Positions 36,001 through 46,690 of a stretch of DNA of 64,000 nt are shown one piece after another. This DNA comes from Rhynchonema sp. JSB1_4 (Eukaryota > Nematoda > Chromadorea > Monhysterida > Xyalidae), in contig JASAMV010008818.1 in NCBI GenBank assembly GCA_030248065.1, positions 62,001 to 126,000 of the forward strand. The letters run 5' to 3'. The position numbers and the translations under genes are program-made. Each line of letters starts with the position of its first letter. Position 1 is the first letter of the stretch. The notes beneath the pieces are model-generated. The model saw only the letters and a program-made list of their open reading frames with translations, ran no database searches and had not been told where the DNA came from.

Positions 36001-36195
36001 CAACTGGCAACTTATTCAACCACATTCAATCAAACAAAGCCAACCAAACCCACCAGCCACATAGCACAAAGGCGACAGCACCAACAGTGCCCGTCTGAAT
36101 ATGTACTGCGACCTCGTCTCCCCATCCGGGTCATCTTTTCGCGTCGTTTTCGCAAAATACGGCAGATTGGACACTTTCGATAGCAGACTCCTCAT
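27022..36195 (-). CDS. GPAA1: GPAA1, GPI transamidase subunit
   Basis: Exons 36054-36195, 34951-35113, 34472-34583, 33137-33287, 32858-32959, 32493-32628, 32218-32317, 31865-31951, 31670-31788, 30953-31106, 30818-30886, 30104-30282, 29193-29390 and about 27022-27257, in phase except for the last junction. Recognised blocks in family order: SPLCYVAG (first helix), PTYFSENALLP, LRAPRAAPTEALVL, YWAKDIYLVISDND, NGKLPNLDLVNL, NNLLERFHQSFFFYFLP, YVSIGVYMPLAG, and a series of C-terminal helices. GPAA1 sits in the ER membrane and helps attach GPI anchors to proteins with cleaved C-terminal signals. The MRSLLSK start precedes the first helix. One intron (31789-31864) looks GC-AG and contains a direct repeat of TTGATAATCAGGCA. 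Introns host several MITEs, and one sits just 5' of the start codon. Confidence 0.92.
28099..28216. mobile_element. hAT-like MITE (CAGTGGTGTCGTT family), short copy
   Basis: Starts TAGTGGTGTCGTTGGG and ends GGATACCACTG. It is flanked by TTCTGTTG and TTCTGCTG (7 of 8 bases), consistent with an old 8-bp target duplication. In a GPAA1 intron. Confidence 0.7.
28310..29153 (+). mobile_element. Retroelement 3'-end copy, split by a hAT-like MITE
   Basis: 28310-28388 plus 29087-29153 form one sequence nearly identical to 30581-30717. It contains AATAAA and ends in CCAA repeats, as many non-LTR retrotransposon tails do. The split is the insertion listed next. Confidence 0.75.
28389..29086. mobile_element. 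hAT-like MITE with perfect 8-bp target duplication
   Basis: CAGGGTTGGGCAAAA...TTTTCCAACCCTG, 698 bp, flanked by GCTTCTAT on both sides. The ends and the 8-bp duplication are typical of hAT elements. It is mostly A/T runs. The empty site is preserved in the sister copy at 30581-30717, which proves the insertion. Confidence 0.9.
29898..30068. mobile_element. 171-bp MITE, copy 2
   Basis: Reverse-orientation relative of 24030-24200, with ends TACGCCAACACGAGCCCGAT and GGGCTCGTGTTGGTGTA. In a GPAA1 intron, ending about 35 bases before an exon. Confidence 0.85.
30581..30717 (+). mobile_element. Retroelement 3'-end copy, intact
   Basis: TGTGGTTTTGTTATAACCAG to CAATAAACCAACCAACCAA. Almost identical to the split copy at 28310-29153. 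No coding part remains. Confidence 0.75.
34060..34430. repeat. TGCACCTAAAAT-type repeat around the foldback element
   Basis: Repeated ATTGCACCTAAAATG and GGTGCAAATTGC strings on both sides of 34136-34349, suggesting the foldback element jumped into an older inverted-repeat element. Confidence 0.5.
34136..34349. mobile_element. Foldback MITE, copy 1
   Basis: GGGTGATATTTTCGAAACGG...AAATTTCACCC, 214 bp, with arms of nearly 100 bp. TTC on both sides suggests a 3-bp target duplication. A second copy in inverse orientation is at 63774-63998. Confidence 0.85.
35150..35204 (+). repeat. G-rich tract, potential G-quadruplex
   Basis: GGGGACGGGACGGGAGGGGAC followed by about 22 G in a row, in intron 1 of GPAA1. 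Confidence 0.7.
35832..35990. mobile_element. hAT-like MITE fragment
   Basis: CAGTGGCGTGGTTGGGGGG at the left end, then GTATCCTGACTTTTTGTCC, which matches the reverse complement of the right half of 44971-45760. The right end is not visible. In GPAA1 intron 1. Confidence 0.55.
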
Positions 36196-36251
36196 GGTGA
36201 CACCTGTGTGGGTGACGCCGGTATATTGTGCCTGTTTGTGCGGTCAGTAGT

Positions 36252-36746
36252 CAGTGGTGTCGTTGAGAAATCGAAATTTTCCCATACCCAGCCCAATTTT
36301 CGGGAAATTTCCCATACATACCCCCAAAAATCAAAAAAGGGATGCGAGAGCATTGTGTGCCTGTTGTATTCAGCAAATTATTTAGAAAATTAATTTGGAG
36401 TCCTGTCTACGCCTAGGTTTCGCGGGGTATTCGAGACCATCGGCGTGACGTTGTGCCCCCCGCTCGTGTCCGATAGCAGGGGGTTTTTCAAAAATTTCCC
36501 ATACCCGAAGGGGTTTTCTGAAAAAATGACAGCAAAAAGTACCAAACAATGGTCTAAAAGTGCCTAAAACAGTTTTCTTGTGGCAGCAAGCAATTTTTGA
36601 CATTTTTAGGCGAAAATGGTCAATTTTGGTACTTCTCGGGGTCATGCTCGTTCCAAAAGTGAAAAATTTCCCATACACCCGGCTGATTTCCCATACACCA
36701 TACCAGGGGGGAACCCCTCCCCCAACCCCCCTTAACGACACCACTG
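36252..36746. mobile_element. hAT-like MITE (CAGTGGTGTCGTT family), 495 bp
   Basis: CAGTGGTGTCGTTGAG...TTAACGACACCACTG, flanked by TCAGTAGT and TCAGTAAT. It sits 57 bases upstream of the GPAA1 start codon, so probably in its promoter or 5' UTR. Confidence 0.85.
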
Positions 36747-37158
36747 TCAGTAATCATTGATAGAGCTCCACCTGCAGAATGGGAGGCACAGGTATGATAC
36801 CTGACGGAGAACGAAAATGAAATTCAAGGATGTCTCGTTAGAAATTCATTTTACATCAACAATCAATCAGCGACAAGATCAAACAACCGATAACGAAATA
36901 ATAAGCACACACACACACGAGACACTGCAAGTGACAAGAACAATGGTTCTGCATCCAGTACGTTATAAACAGTTGGGGTATACTTTGGTTTATTTAGTAA
37001 CCAGAACAACGAGTTGTAAGTGCTCAAAAGAAGTAAAGACACGCAAAAAATCACCAGAATGCCAACAAAATTCATTCAAATCTGTATAAAAATGGCGCGG
37101 TGAGATAATAAAACAGGGCGCTAGCCATGGAATGTGGATATAAATATTTCTAATGCGG

Positions 37159-40100
37159 TTACGTATGACGGGTTTGTTCGCAGATGTGGTTGAGACGCCT
37201 GAAATAATAAAAAAAATTTCAGTCGAATAACGCTGACTGCACGCAACAAATAAGGAAAATTCTGAAAATTAAAATGTTTGAACTCAATCACTAACTCGGC
37301 ATGTTGCCGTTTCGATCGTTGCGTGCGACAATTCTTTCCCCACCAGCAGTCGACGCGATTGATGACTTCGGCTGAAAATGGAATTACGATTTTCTCGACT
37401 TCAAATTTTGCCTTCGCTAACCACCGAAAAAAATGCGCAGAATTCTCAGGCCAGCAGCAGCTTTGAACTGGCTTCCTGTGATGAAGCCGAACGATGCAAC
37501 ATCATTCTGTGTTCACAGCCAGACTGTTCACTAAGATATTGTTAGTGTCCGCGCAAAAAGGCCGCACAAGCCACTGAAGGCAGGTGCGCACGTGGCGGCA
37601 AAATCTGATGCCGAAAAAAGTGAGGAACATCAAAGTTCAAAACAGTTTCCCTCAAATTTAATTTTATTTGTCGCCATTTGCAGCCAGAATTTCGTTTTTC
37701 AAGGTAAATAGCACTATACCTTCCCCAATTTTTAGGGTGCAAATAAATTTCTTAGCAGAAGGCAAAAACAAGCTCAACACCATTTGCGCACCTGGCAGGT
37801 CCTGTTTGCTGACCTCGAGTCGATACTGATACGCAAGCTGGGCAAAGTAGCCGAAGGCACACGAATAACACAGCACGGTCTCGCCGGACACCGAGTCTTC
37901 GAGCTGGTATTCGTTGGCGGCCAATTTGCGCAGGCACGATTTGAATACATCTGGCACGGTGATGGATTGACGACGTAGATGGTCCTGTGACATTGGTGAT
38001 ACGATAATATGATCATGTGGAGGAAAACAATATTGATCGAAGTCAGCCACAACTGAACGACGTGAAGCCCAACATGCACCAAATGAAGTACATAAAATGT
38101 CACGTGACCAGGCCAGATACGAACGGACCCAATCACTAGGCTTGTAATCAGAATGGATATCAACGAAAGTTTTCTTGAAATAAAATGGCCAAATTTTGGA
38201 CGTCATTTACCAGCAACACAGTTGTTTCGTATTGATTTCCCACATTGATGAGGCCACGAGCACGACAACCGTGATCAGAGAATTTGAATTCTGAAAATCA
38301 AAAATGTTGGAAGAAATTTGAGTACCCAAGCCATGTTTTCGACTGAATTATCTCTGAAACAAAATAAAAACGCACCCTTGAACTTGTTCACACACCCGCC
38401 GTGGCCCATGCATTGCTTGGAGTTGCAGCCCCAGTACAAGTGGCAGAATTGTCTGAAAGGTTACGAATTGGTGTTGATTTGTTTGGGTGAAAAGCAAGGT
38501 TGACTTTTTTAAAATGTTTGGCCTATTAATCAACTGACACATGATGTGCCAGTGGTGTTTAGTAGGTCGACAATCAGCGTCAACCACTTCACAATTAGCC
38601 AAAAACCTTGAGCAACGCGTGCACTGATTGGACTGTTGGAAAGCGGCCCTGAACGGCACCGGTTGCATACAACATTGACAGAGGAAATGATTCTGATTGG
38701 GCACACAACGGTAGTTGGCAGCTGCGCCGGTCGTAATCGGGGCCGAACCCGAGCCCGGACATTGACGACAGATGAAACGACCGCTCTGACGATCGAAACT
38801 GCAAATAATGCACAAATGGAAATGGCGTATCGTAAAACGGTTGATGTATATTTTCTTGAATCACCATGGCTAGAGTATTGTTGATGGAGATCCTTCAGTG
38901 GAACTTCCCAAAAATTCAGAAATCTTTTTCTCTGAAGCGATATCTTGTAACTGCACCAAGAAGGCCCCTTGATTCTTCGGCGCAATTAAAATAAAAAAAA
39001 TCGAGTAAGATGCATGTAAAATGCACAATGACTCATGAATTCCAGACCGCACCCACCCAGCACACGCCGCCAAATTGTCGTCATCCGAATCCGACTCCGA
39101 CCCACTGTGATCCGTCTCCGATTCATCGTCTTCATCATCATTCTGATTGCCAACTTTCGGTGGTTTCTGCAAGGTTTCGGAATTCTAAAATTTTTCTGCA
39201 AATAACAATGTTCAAATAATGCGCTGTATGTGATCAAGTCGCACACAGAAGGACAATTTTTTCATGCCAAACAACTCTCAACTAACCATCGTGTCAGTTT
39301 TGATCTGATTCTTCTGATCCAGCTCAGCAATGTCGGATGTAGTTCGCTTGCAAGCTACAAATACATGGTCATGTTTCGAATAACTGCAACCGATAATAAA
39401 ACATGCGATTATCAATGTAAAACAACACACCGGGGTGATTATCCAAATAAGCACTGATCACGGCGTTGAACTGATGATCACGCGCGATTGTGCGCACTTT
39501 CTTACGGCACTGAAACACCACATTCGTAAATTGAAACTTGACATCAACCAACTGCGACGAAATGGTGCGCCGAAAGCCGCACAAACACCAAACTTACAAT
39601 GGGACACTCGCTCGACTTTGCCATCCAGTCCGAATAACAGCCGCTGCAGAACTTGTGGTTGCACGGCGATAAGCTGGAATGAGGAACGAAATTATGGCGA
39701 AAAACGGAAAACAAAAATTCTCGTCAATCAAACTCTGCGATCGGAGCGGATAGGAAAAGTTTTGGCTCGGTGAATCTTGAATTACGGGTACTTCACGATT
39801 CACCAACGTTTTTCACACTCCCTCTTTTTATTCCGAGAATGTGGAACTGGATGCCGTCACAAAAAATTTTTTCGTACAGTGTTTGTTTTTGGCTTTCTGG
39901 TTTATTACACACAATAATTGGTTGGTGTCCGATATCTCAGTCGAAGGGTATCTAAACCATCGCATTGTACAGTACACTGTGTCATGCAGAAGGTTCCGAT
40001 TAAAACCAAGTCTGATATTATTTAATGCCAAAGTCCATTAAAATCCAAGCCCACCATACCTGGCGCAATCATGTATGATTTCCTGACAGATCGAGCACAC

Positions 40101-43077
40101 CAGTGCTTGTTTCACGCTATCGTCAGGCGAAGTGCTAGTATGAGGCCGGCCGCTGGCCGCCGCTGCGCTTGATGAATCAGGGTCGATCTTGATTTCAACA
40201 TGTTTCTTTTCGTCACCGGTCGATGCCGCACTATTAATGCTGCTGTTGTTGTACGTTACCGTATCAGACGACGAGGTGTGCTGAAACGGATGTTAGAACC
40301 TATAATTTATACTCCTCGCGACAACAGGAATGAGCACTTCTCCTCAAATTCACTTGACATTGAAAAAATGCTGGCGGATAATAAAGAAAACCAGGACTCA
40401 TCACTCTGAATTTGATTCAAAACCATGCTATGATGTTTTGGGCAAGACCCGAATTTGTGCGCTCTCAGATCCGGTCGCCGAGAGATCACGGACGACGTTA
40501 AGGATTGTAGATCAGATCCGACATAACACTTCACGAAACACTGTCACCGCAAAAGTGAAGAAAATGGATATAAGTGCGCAGGTACCGTTTTCGCGCCAGG
40601 CACTTGAGCGTCATCATCCGCTTCGAGCACAATCGGTGGCCCAACAACCGTCCTCTTTTTGGCCCGACCACTTTTGGCAGCCGAACTTTGACTCGATGCC
40701 GCTGCCGCCGCCATTTTCTCTTCTGCTTCACGAATTTCGTCCCTGGCGCGCAGCACACGCGCTGGTTTGCGATCGGGGACATCGGACGTGCAGCTGGCTT
40801 GTTGTTCATAGTGGTTGGCAGCTGGTAAAGTCTGCAATAAGTCACAAATCAAATTACATTTGTGGCAGGTTTATGCCCAAACCGGATCCTATTACACCAC
40901 CACTGCAATACAAGCAAGCTGTCTGAGATTCAAATGAATCATTTGGAACAGCATCATGTTTGAGAAGTTAAGATCAACACTACGACCACAACTGGAGTTG
41001 AAACTGAACTGCGCGACAAGACAAGGTAATTTTTGTTTGAACCGTATTCAGCGACAGAGCAGCACAATCACTAATCCAATGTTTTTTATTGACTAAATTT
41101 AGGTGCCATGGCACCTAAAAATTGAAATCTGGCACCAAGATCTTTTGAGTTCAGGTGCCAGTGGCACCTAAAATTTTGGGCTCTTTCAGTGGTTTGGCCA
41201 CCAATTTAGGTGCCAGAATGTCTTTTTGGCACCTAAAAATCGCAGATTTAGGTGCCCGTGGCATCTGGCCTCATTTGAAACATAATCGATAATTAGTGCC
41301 ATCGTGGTTCTTGTTTTGTCAGAATTAGCGTTCAGCCACCCCCCTAGCGCCCAACCTCCAAATCCTGCATATCAGCGGTATCATCAAGCTGCACTGGCGG
41401 CGTCACCGACCCGGCATCACTGCCATCGTCGCGGTGATAATCGGGCGAGTAGTGCAATGTCTGGTCCAAATGGCTGTCATCTTCGTCCGCTGTGGCCGGC
41501 GCGTGGTACGTGAAATACACATCTGAAACATTTTGGCAGAATTTATGCGTGGATAAAGGAAGCATTGCATTACTATATGGCTGGTGCAGTTCATCGTATA
41601 ATAGTTGGCCAGGCCACCTCGAGCAGACCAACTACACAGCCTCGGCATTTTTTGGAATTTGGGCGATGGCCAAAATTTTTGTCCAACATACTCATGGAAA
41701 ACATGTTTCTTTGCAATTTTTAGGATCTCAAGCTGGTTACCAAGCTGGGGAGGCGGCAATATTCCCACTGTGCTGCTGCCAGCATCAAACTTAAAAAAAT
41801 GCAATTTTTCCTGGGTTTAACTTCACCTACTTCTATACTATATAGCGGTGGTATACAGAATTTTGTACACTTCACCTGAAATCACCGGATATTTTTCGGT
41901 CAGAGAATTTTCCAATTCATAATTGTTTGAAGTTGTGTGTAAAGTAAAAGCAGTTCATACAAAGCTGATAAATGATCCTGGCGCCCGACCTTATCGAAAT
42001 ACCCATGTGAGACCGTGAATCTGAACGCCACCCACCATCATCTGAATGTCCCTGTTTCTTCACCAAATACACCACGTCCCCATCATTCAGTACGGCCGTT
42101 TCACCTCGTTTCAACCGCTGCATGCCATTCAGAATGGTGCCGTTCTCGCTGAAATAGATAGAAATTAAACTTGAAATGGCAGAAATATTGCTCATAGGCA
42201 GGTGACACTCTGGTCAAAATTAGTAACGTCAGACATAGTAATAGTAACACAACGAAAAACGCAAAAAATGCGCAGCCGCGGATGCATAGGTAGATTCAGT
42301 GGCTATGACTGCCGGGTGAAAACAAAGGTTTTTTCTTTAAAAAACGGTTTCAAGCGTTCCGGCTTCCGGGGTGTGTAAAAACTGAAAAAACATGGCCGAC
42401 CCGTGACCGAAGGTTTTTTCCCAAAAAAAAATCGGCAATTTTTTTTGGAATAAGGGACAAAATCTGTATCAAAACGCGAATTGATCATGGTAAAAGTCGC
42501 CGTAATTGCTCGTTTCGGGCATAGCAGCACATGGTGTAACAATTATAAAACACATGCGCAGTGTCAGTAATACACAAAAAATATGCCCAAAAAGTATGTT
42601 TTGAGTTCCCCTATGCTCATACACTGCGTTTTTTTCCAAAAAAATATAAAGAACCGGTTCTTCGGCAACCATCCGCCACCCATCCAACCTCTGATCGATC
42701 ACAAACACGGTGTGCCGCGAGCCACGTTGCAGCTGCACATGTCGACGCGAGATCAACTGGTTGTCGGGAATCGTGAAGTTCGCATCTGAATGAAGTTTAA
42801 ATGCCTATTATGCACAAAAATTGACCAATTTTGGGGCTAAACGAGAAATATATGTGCATTATTGCTGCAATTTTTAGGGAAAAATATATTTACTGAAAAA
42901 ATCGTTTTTTCCCACCTGCAACAAAAATGTGCACCAGGCAAAAAACAAGATTACGAGCCAACGAGACGAACCCTGGGCGCGTCCAACCACAAAAATATCT
43001 TGATTGATATCGATTTTTATGCGTTGAGCGAGCGGCAAATCGCCGCCGAACGTAATGGTCGGTAATTGAGCCGTCAT
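37159..43077 (-). CDS. CHFR: CHFR-type E3 ubiquitin ligase (FHA, RING, PBZ)
   Basis: Exons include 42972-43077, 42689-42785, about 42036-42148, 41356-41522, 40586-40830, 40060-40280, 39598-39673, 39431-39509, about 39056-39166, 38607-38798, 38376-38452, 38211-38290, 37792-37984, 37296-37371 and 37159-37198. The FHA domain spans the first three exons (VVGRAQ, TIPDNQLISRRH, ENGTILNGM, LNDGDVVYLVKK). A RING finger follows (CSICQEIIHDC, CNHKFCSGCYSDWM, CPIC). The C-terminal Cys-rich part has QFCHLYWGC, TVLCYSCAFGYF and a PBZ-like finger (CWWGKNCRTQ...HAERLNHIC). CHFR is a nuclear ligase that delays mitotic entry under stress and binds poly(ADP-ribose). The acidic Ser/Asp-rich linker matches the family. 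The start Met could also be at 43113. One acceptor reads AATGTTTCAG. Confidence 0.9.
41100..41285. repeat. GGTGCC/GGCACC palindrome-rich repeat
   Basis: Four to five copies of TTTAGGTGCC...GGCACCTAAA in alternating orientation in a CHFR intron. A related block occurs at 32005-32155 in GPAA1. Confidence 0.65.
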
Positions 43078-43089
43078 CTCAACTGCGCT

Positions 43090-44265
43090 GAAATGGCAAT
43101 CTGTTTTATCCATCGGACACAGATCACTTTACTGTGCTAAAACGAATAAGCCTTCCTTCAAATGCTCATGATTTCTGTGCAAAGCTGTGGAGAATCTAGG
43201 ACAAATATAACGTTTACAATTTCCAGCTTTACTTCTGGAAACTGGTGCACACAGCTTAGCTTGAGTTTTTTTTTTGGGGGGGGGGGGGGTTGACCCAAAT
43301 CCCAAGTGGCGATCTCAAAAACGAAAGGGCTCTTAGGACCGTTTGAACTGGAAAATGCTGAAAATTGTGTGAAAATCACTTCATTAACTGGATGAATTAA
43401 CAAGGTTCTCAGCCTCGGTACACTAAATGCAAGCGGCGATAATCATCATCTGGGCCAAATTCAAGTGGCCAGGTGGCTATTGTATACCCCTGTCTATACT
43501 TGCGTATTTTTCCGCAAAATATATTTTTGGAAAAAAACCGTTTTTTTCCAAATACTTTTCCAGTACTTAAGGATACCCATGGTCCAAAAACGCCTATTTT
43601 GGAGAAAATTTCTTCGGGAAATGGCCTGAAACAGGCTAAAAATGCGGTTGGAGATTAAAAAGTGTTCATTTTGAACTGTTTAGTACCGATTTATATTGGT
43701 TTTGACAACATCCTCTCGCAACCTTGGAAAATATCTCGGAAATTTTTGGAAAAAAAACCGTTTTTTCCAAAAGTTGCCACTTGGAAAAATTTCCGGAAAA
43801 ATAAAAACGTATTTTTCCGGGCCTCGGAAAAAAACGGTTTTTTTTTTCGGTTTTTTTTCCGGCCCGCAAGTATACCCCTGTCCAAATCACATACATTGAA
43901 GGCATACAAATTTTTTGTCTTTCCGGTTTGAATTGAGCGCGCGCGAGACACAGACAAGGCAACAAGTGCACTTGTGCCCACACCGCGCATTACGCATATA
44001 TTTTACATTCACTGACGCAACATGGGACACACCTAATGTTTAACAAGCGCTTTTGCGCAATAATGCCTGAACATGTTTGAACGCGCACAATGTATTCAGC
44101 CGCAGTCCTTTGACTCAACAATGAGTTTGCTTGGCGAACGATATTATGTTGGCCAAGTTCCTGCATAAAAGCGTATGCATATGGTTCCATTCCACGTGGC
44201 ACTGGGTGTTATGGATTCAGTCAGCGCCGTTGGCGTCAGTGCTTGGCCATGAAGTGCGGTGGGTG
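43090..44265. other. Intergenic repeat-like sequence, no gene seen
   Basis: AT-rich with many CCGTTTTTTCCAAA-like strings (43530-43860) and a G homopolymer at 43267-43290. It is probably decayed MITE sequence with no supported ORF. Confidence 0.45.
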
Positions 44266-44274
44266 GTGACGTAC

Positions 44275-44681
44275 AGTGCTGTGGCTACTTCTGAGGGGGA
44301 GATACTGTACCTTCCGGAAAAAAAGAGGGGAGATACCGGGGTACTGTACCCAGAATTTTGGGCGGCGGGGGATCCAATTTGGTGGGGGAAGAAATTTTAA
44401 GGGCAGTTACTGTTCCACACTACTTTCGCGAGACTTTAAAATTTTCATAGGTTAAAACCTGCATAAATCGCGCGGTGCGCGCAAATTTTTGCACTTTTGG
44501 TCGATTTTGACCCGATTTTTGGCCATTTTGGACCAAAAAAGGACACTTTTGGGCTGAAACTTTAGAAAAATTGGGGAGATACCGTACCAGAGAGGAGGAG
44601 ATACTGTACCTCAGCGCGGGGCCACATACCGTACCGGCGAGGGGGAGATACTGTACCGCCACCCCCAGCCACAGCACTGGC
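44275..44681. mobile_element. hAT-like MITE (AGTGCTGTGGC family)
   Basis: AGTGCTGTGGCTACTTCTG at the left and CCAGCCACAGCACTGGC at the right, flanked by a perfect 8-bp TGACGTAC duplication (44267-44274 and 44682-44689). Confidence 0.85.
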
Positions 44682-44970
44682 TGACGTACATTCTGGTCTC
44701 GATCGGGATCAAGGATTTTCGGTCACTATATTCGGAATATCAACTTAGGAAGAGCAGTGATCAGGAGTTCAACGGCAACTTGGTAATCAAGCAGCGGTCA
44801 GAAATTTCCACGACACACCACATGTGAAAAGAAGTTCCTCCCACCAACACCAACCACCCATAATATTACACATTTTCAAAACTCACTGGTTGGGTCTGGG
44901 TGCAACGCAGTGCACCAAAATTTCATATTCCAGGCGCAAGCAAATTGGCCACCTTAAAATCACTAAACTC

Positions 44971-45760
44971 CAGTGGTGTCGTTGGGAAATCAAAAAGTCA
45001 GGATACCGGATGCCCAAAATCCAAAACTTTCGGATACCGGATACCCAAAATGAAAAATCTCGGATACCAGGGGGTTGCTCCCTAAAATAAAAAATCTCGG
45101 ATACCCAGGGGAGTTGTTCAAAAAAGGTCAATTGAGGAAAATTGAGCAAAATCGGTGTTGGAAGCGCAAAAAATGGTCATTTTGGGGGTTATGCTTGATT
45201 TTTACGGTTTTCGGAAAAAATTTAGGGTAGGATACCCCTGGACAAAAAGTCAGGATACCGGATACCCTGGGTGAAAAAGTCAAGATACCTGATACCGGAT
45301 ACTTGGGGGGCAGGGTTTTTTATTTCAAAATCGGCTAGTAGCAATTGCTACTAAAACGGCAATTTTTAGGCAACCCGTAACTTGCACACCCCGTTTTGTA
45401 TTTATTTTCATGTCCGTAAGCTCCACACCCGGTCTTGTAATTATGCTTCTTTCACTTAATCTTCTTATTTATGTGTTATTAAGTTGGTGCCGACGCAATA
45501 AACTAACCATCAGAAAATCAAGCAACGCGCGAAGCGCAAAATTTTTGTATTTTCGGGGCTAAGACGCTTCAGAAAGTGAAGTTCGGATACTCCAGATATG
45601 TGATATATTTTTGCAACTAAACCCTGAAATCTTAGTAGCAAATTGCTACTGAACCTCGATTTTTTAGTAGCAACGGGAAATTTTTAGTAGCAAACTGCTA
45701 CCATTTAGTAGCAAAAAACTATGCTGGGGGATAACCCCCTTCCCCCCAGCGACACCACTG
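44971..45760. mobile_element. hAT-like MITE (CAGTGGTGTCGTT family), 790 bp, nested
   Basis: CAGTGGTGTCGTTGGG...CCCCAGCGACACCACTG with a perfect CTAAACTC duplication on both sides. It contains a retroelement tail at about 45375-45512. Confidence 0.9.
45375..45512 (+). mobile_element. Diverged retroelement 3'-end copy
   Basis: CACACCCGGTCTTGTAATTA and GCAATAAACTAACCATC align with the copies at 28.3 and 30.6 kb but are clearly older. Confidence 0.55.
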
Positions 45761-45769
45761 CTAAACTCT

Positions 45770-46450
45770 TGAGTGTAAACAACACCGAAATAGTAAACCG
45801 TGGTTCGCCTCTGTTTGGAAAAAATCTCAATAAAAAGGCTTTTAGCGATTTTTGACAACATTGACTTGACTTAAACATCATCCACTTTAGGCCTAAAATG
45901 CCTGTTTTAGGCCTAGATTTGCTTGTTGAAGACATAAACTGGGGGAGCACACGCACCCGGAGGGTGAGCAGGGGGTTTAGAGGCGTACTATGGAGGGGGA
46001 ACAGGCGTACCCGAGGCGGATTCCCCCCCCAGCAACTACACTGTTCGCAGGGAACACTAATTCCCGACTTCACGGGCGGACGAATTAGTTTTGTTGTTGC
46101 AAGTTGCTCCATGACCACCATCAGACCGGAATCGGAAGCATCCCCGACTCATTGACGTTGACCGTTGGAATGTGTCTGCTGCTTCAGTCACCAACTCACT
46201 TTCCATTCATGTCAGTTTCGCTGGATTGATCGTCGTTAGCATCACCACCGCCACCAGCATCGTCTGATTTCGACTTCGTTTTTCGAGCAGGGCTGACATC
46301 GTCGTTGTTCGCAGTTCTCGATCTTGTCGACATGTATGACGTTTTTCTTTGTTTCTCTTCGTTTGCGATCAAGTGACAATGCCAAAAACAAAACTTCGCT
46401 TTCCCGTCGTAAAGCCTAAATACCCCAGAACTAAACAGAGCCGTCCCCGG
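45770..46450. other. Intergenic, no gene seen
   Basis: A minus-strand open frame ending near 46196 (Ser/Asp/Lys-rich) has no recognisable domain. It may be decayed coding sequence. Confidence 0.3.
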
Positions 46451-46454
46451 AATC

Positions 46455-46690
46455 AGTGCTGTGGCTACTTCTGAGGGGGAGATACCATACCTTGCGGCCA
46501 AAAAGGGGGAGATACCGGGGTCGGGGCACTGTACCCAGAATTTTTTTGGGGGGAGCAGTGCTGTGGCTGGGGCGGGGGGAGCAGGGGGCTCCCCCAAATG
46601 GTACCCTACCCGCCCCGGCTTGGTACACTACCCTACCCCCACTGTAGTGGCTGGGGGGATGGGGGGGGGGGGGATTCCCCCCTTTTTGGT
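46455..46690. mobile_element. Nested hAT-like MITE ends
   Basis: AGTGCTGTGGC occurs twice (46456, 46556), and CCACTGTAGTGGCTGGGG lies at about 46638 with G/C homopolymers. These are pieces of the same families as 44275 and 49733. Confidence 0.6.

Noticed and set aside
46196..46597. Minus-strand frame with an acidic Ser/Lys-rich end as a host gene
   Set aside because: The N-terminal half is MITE-derived sequence and the rest is low complexity.
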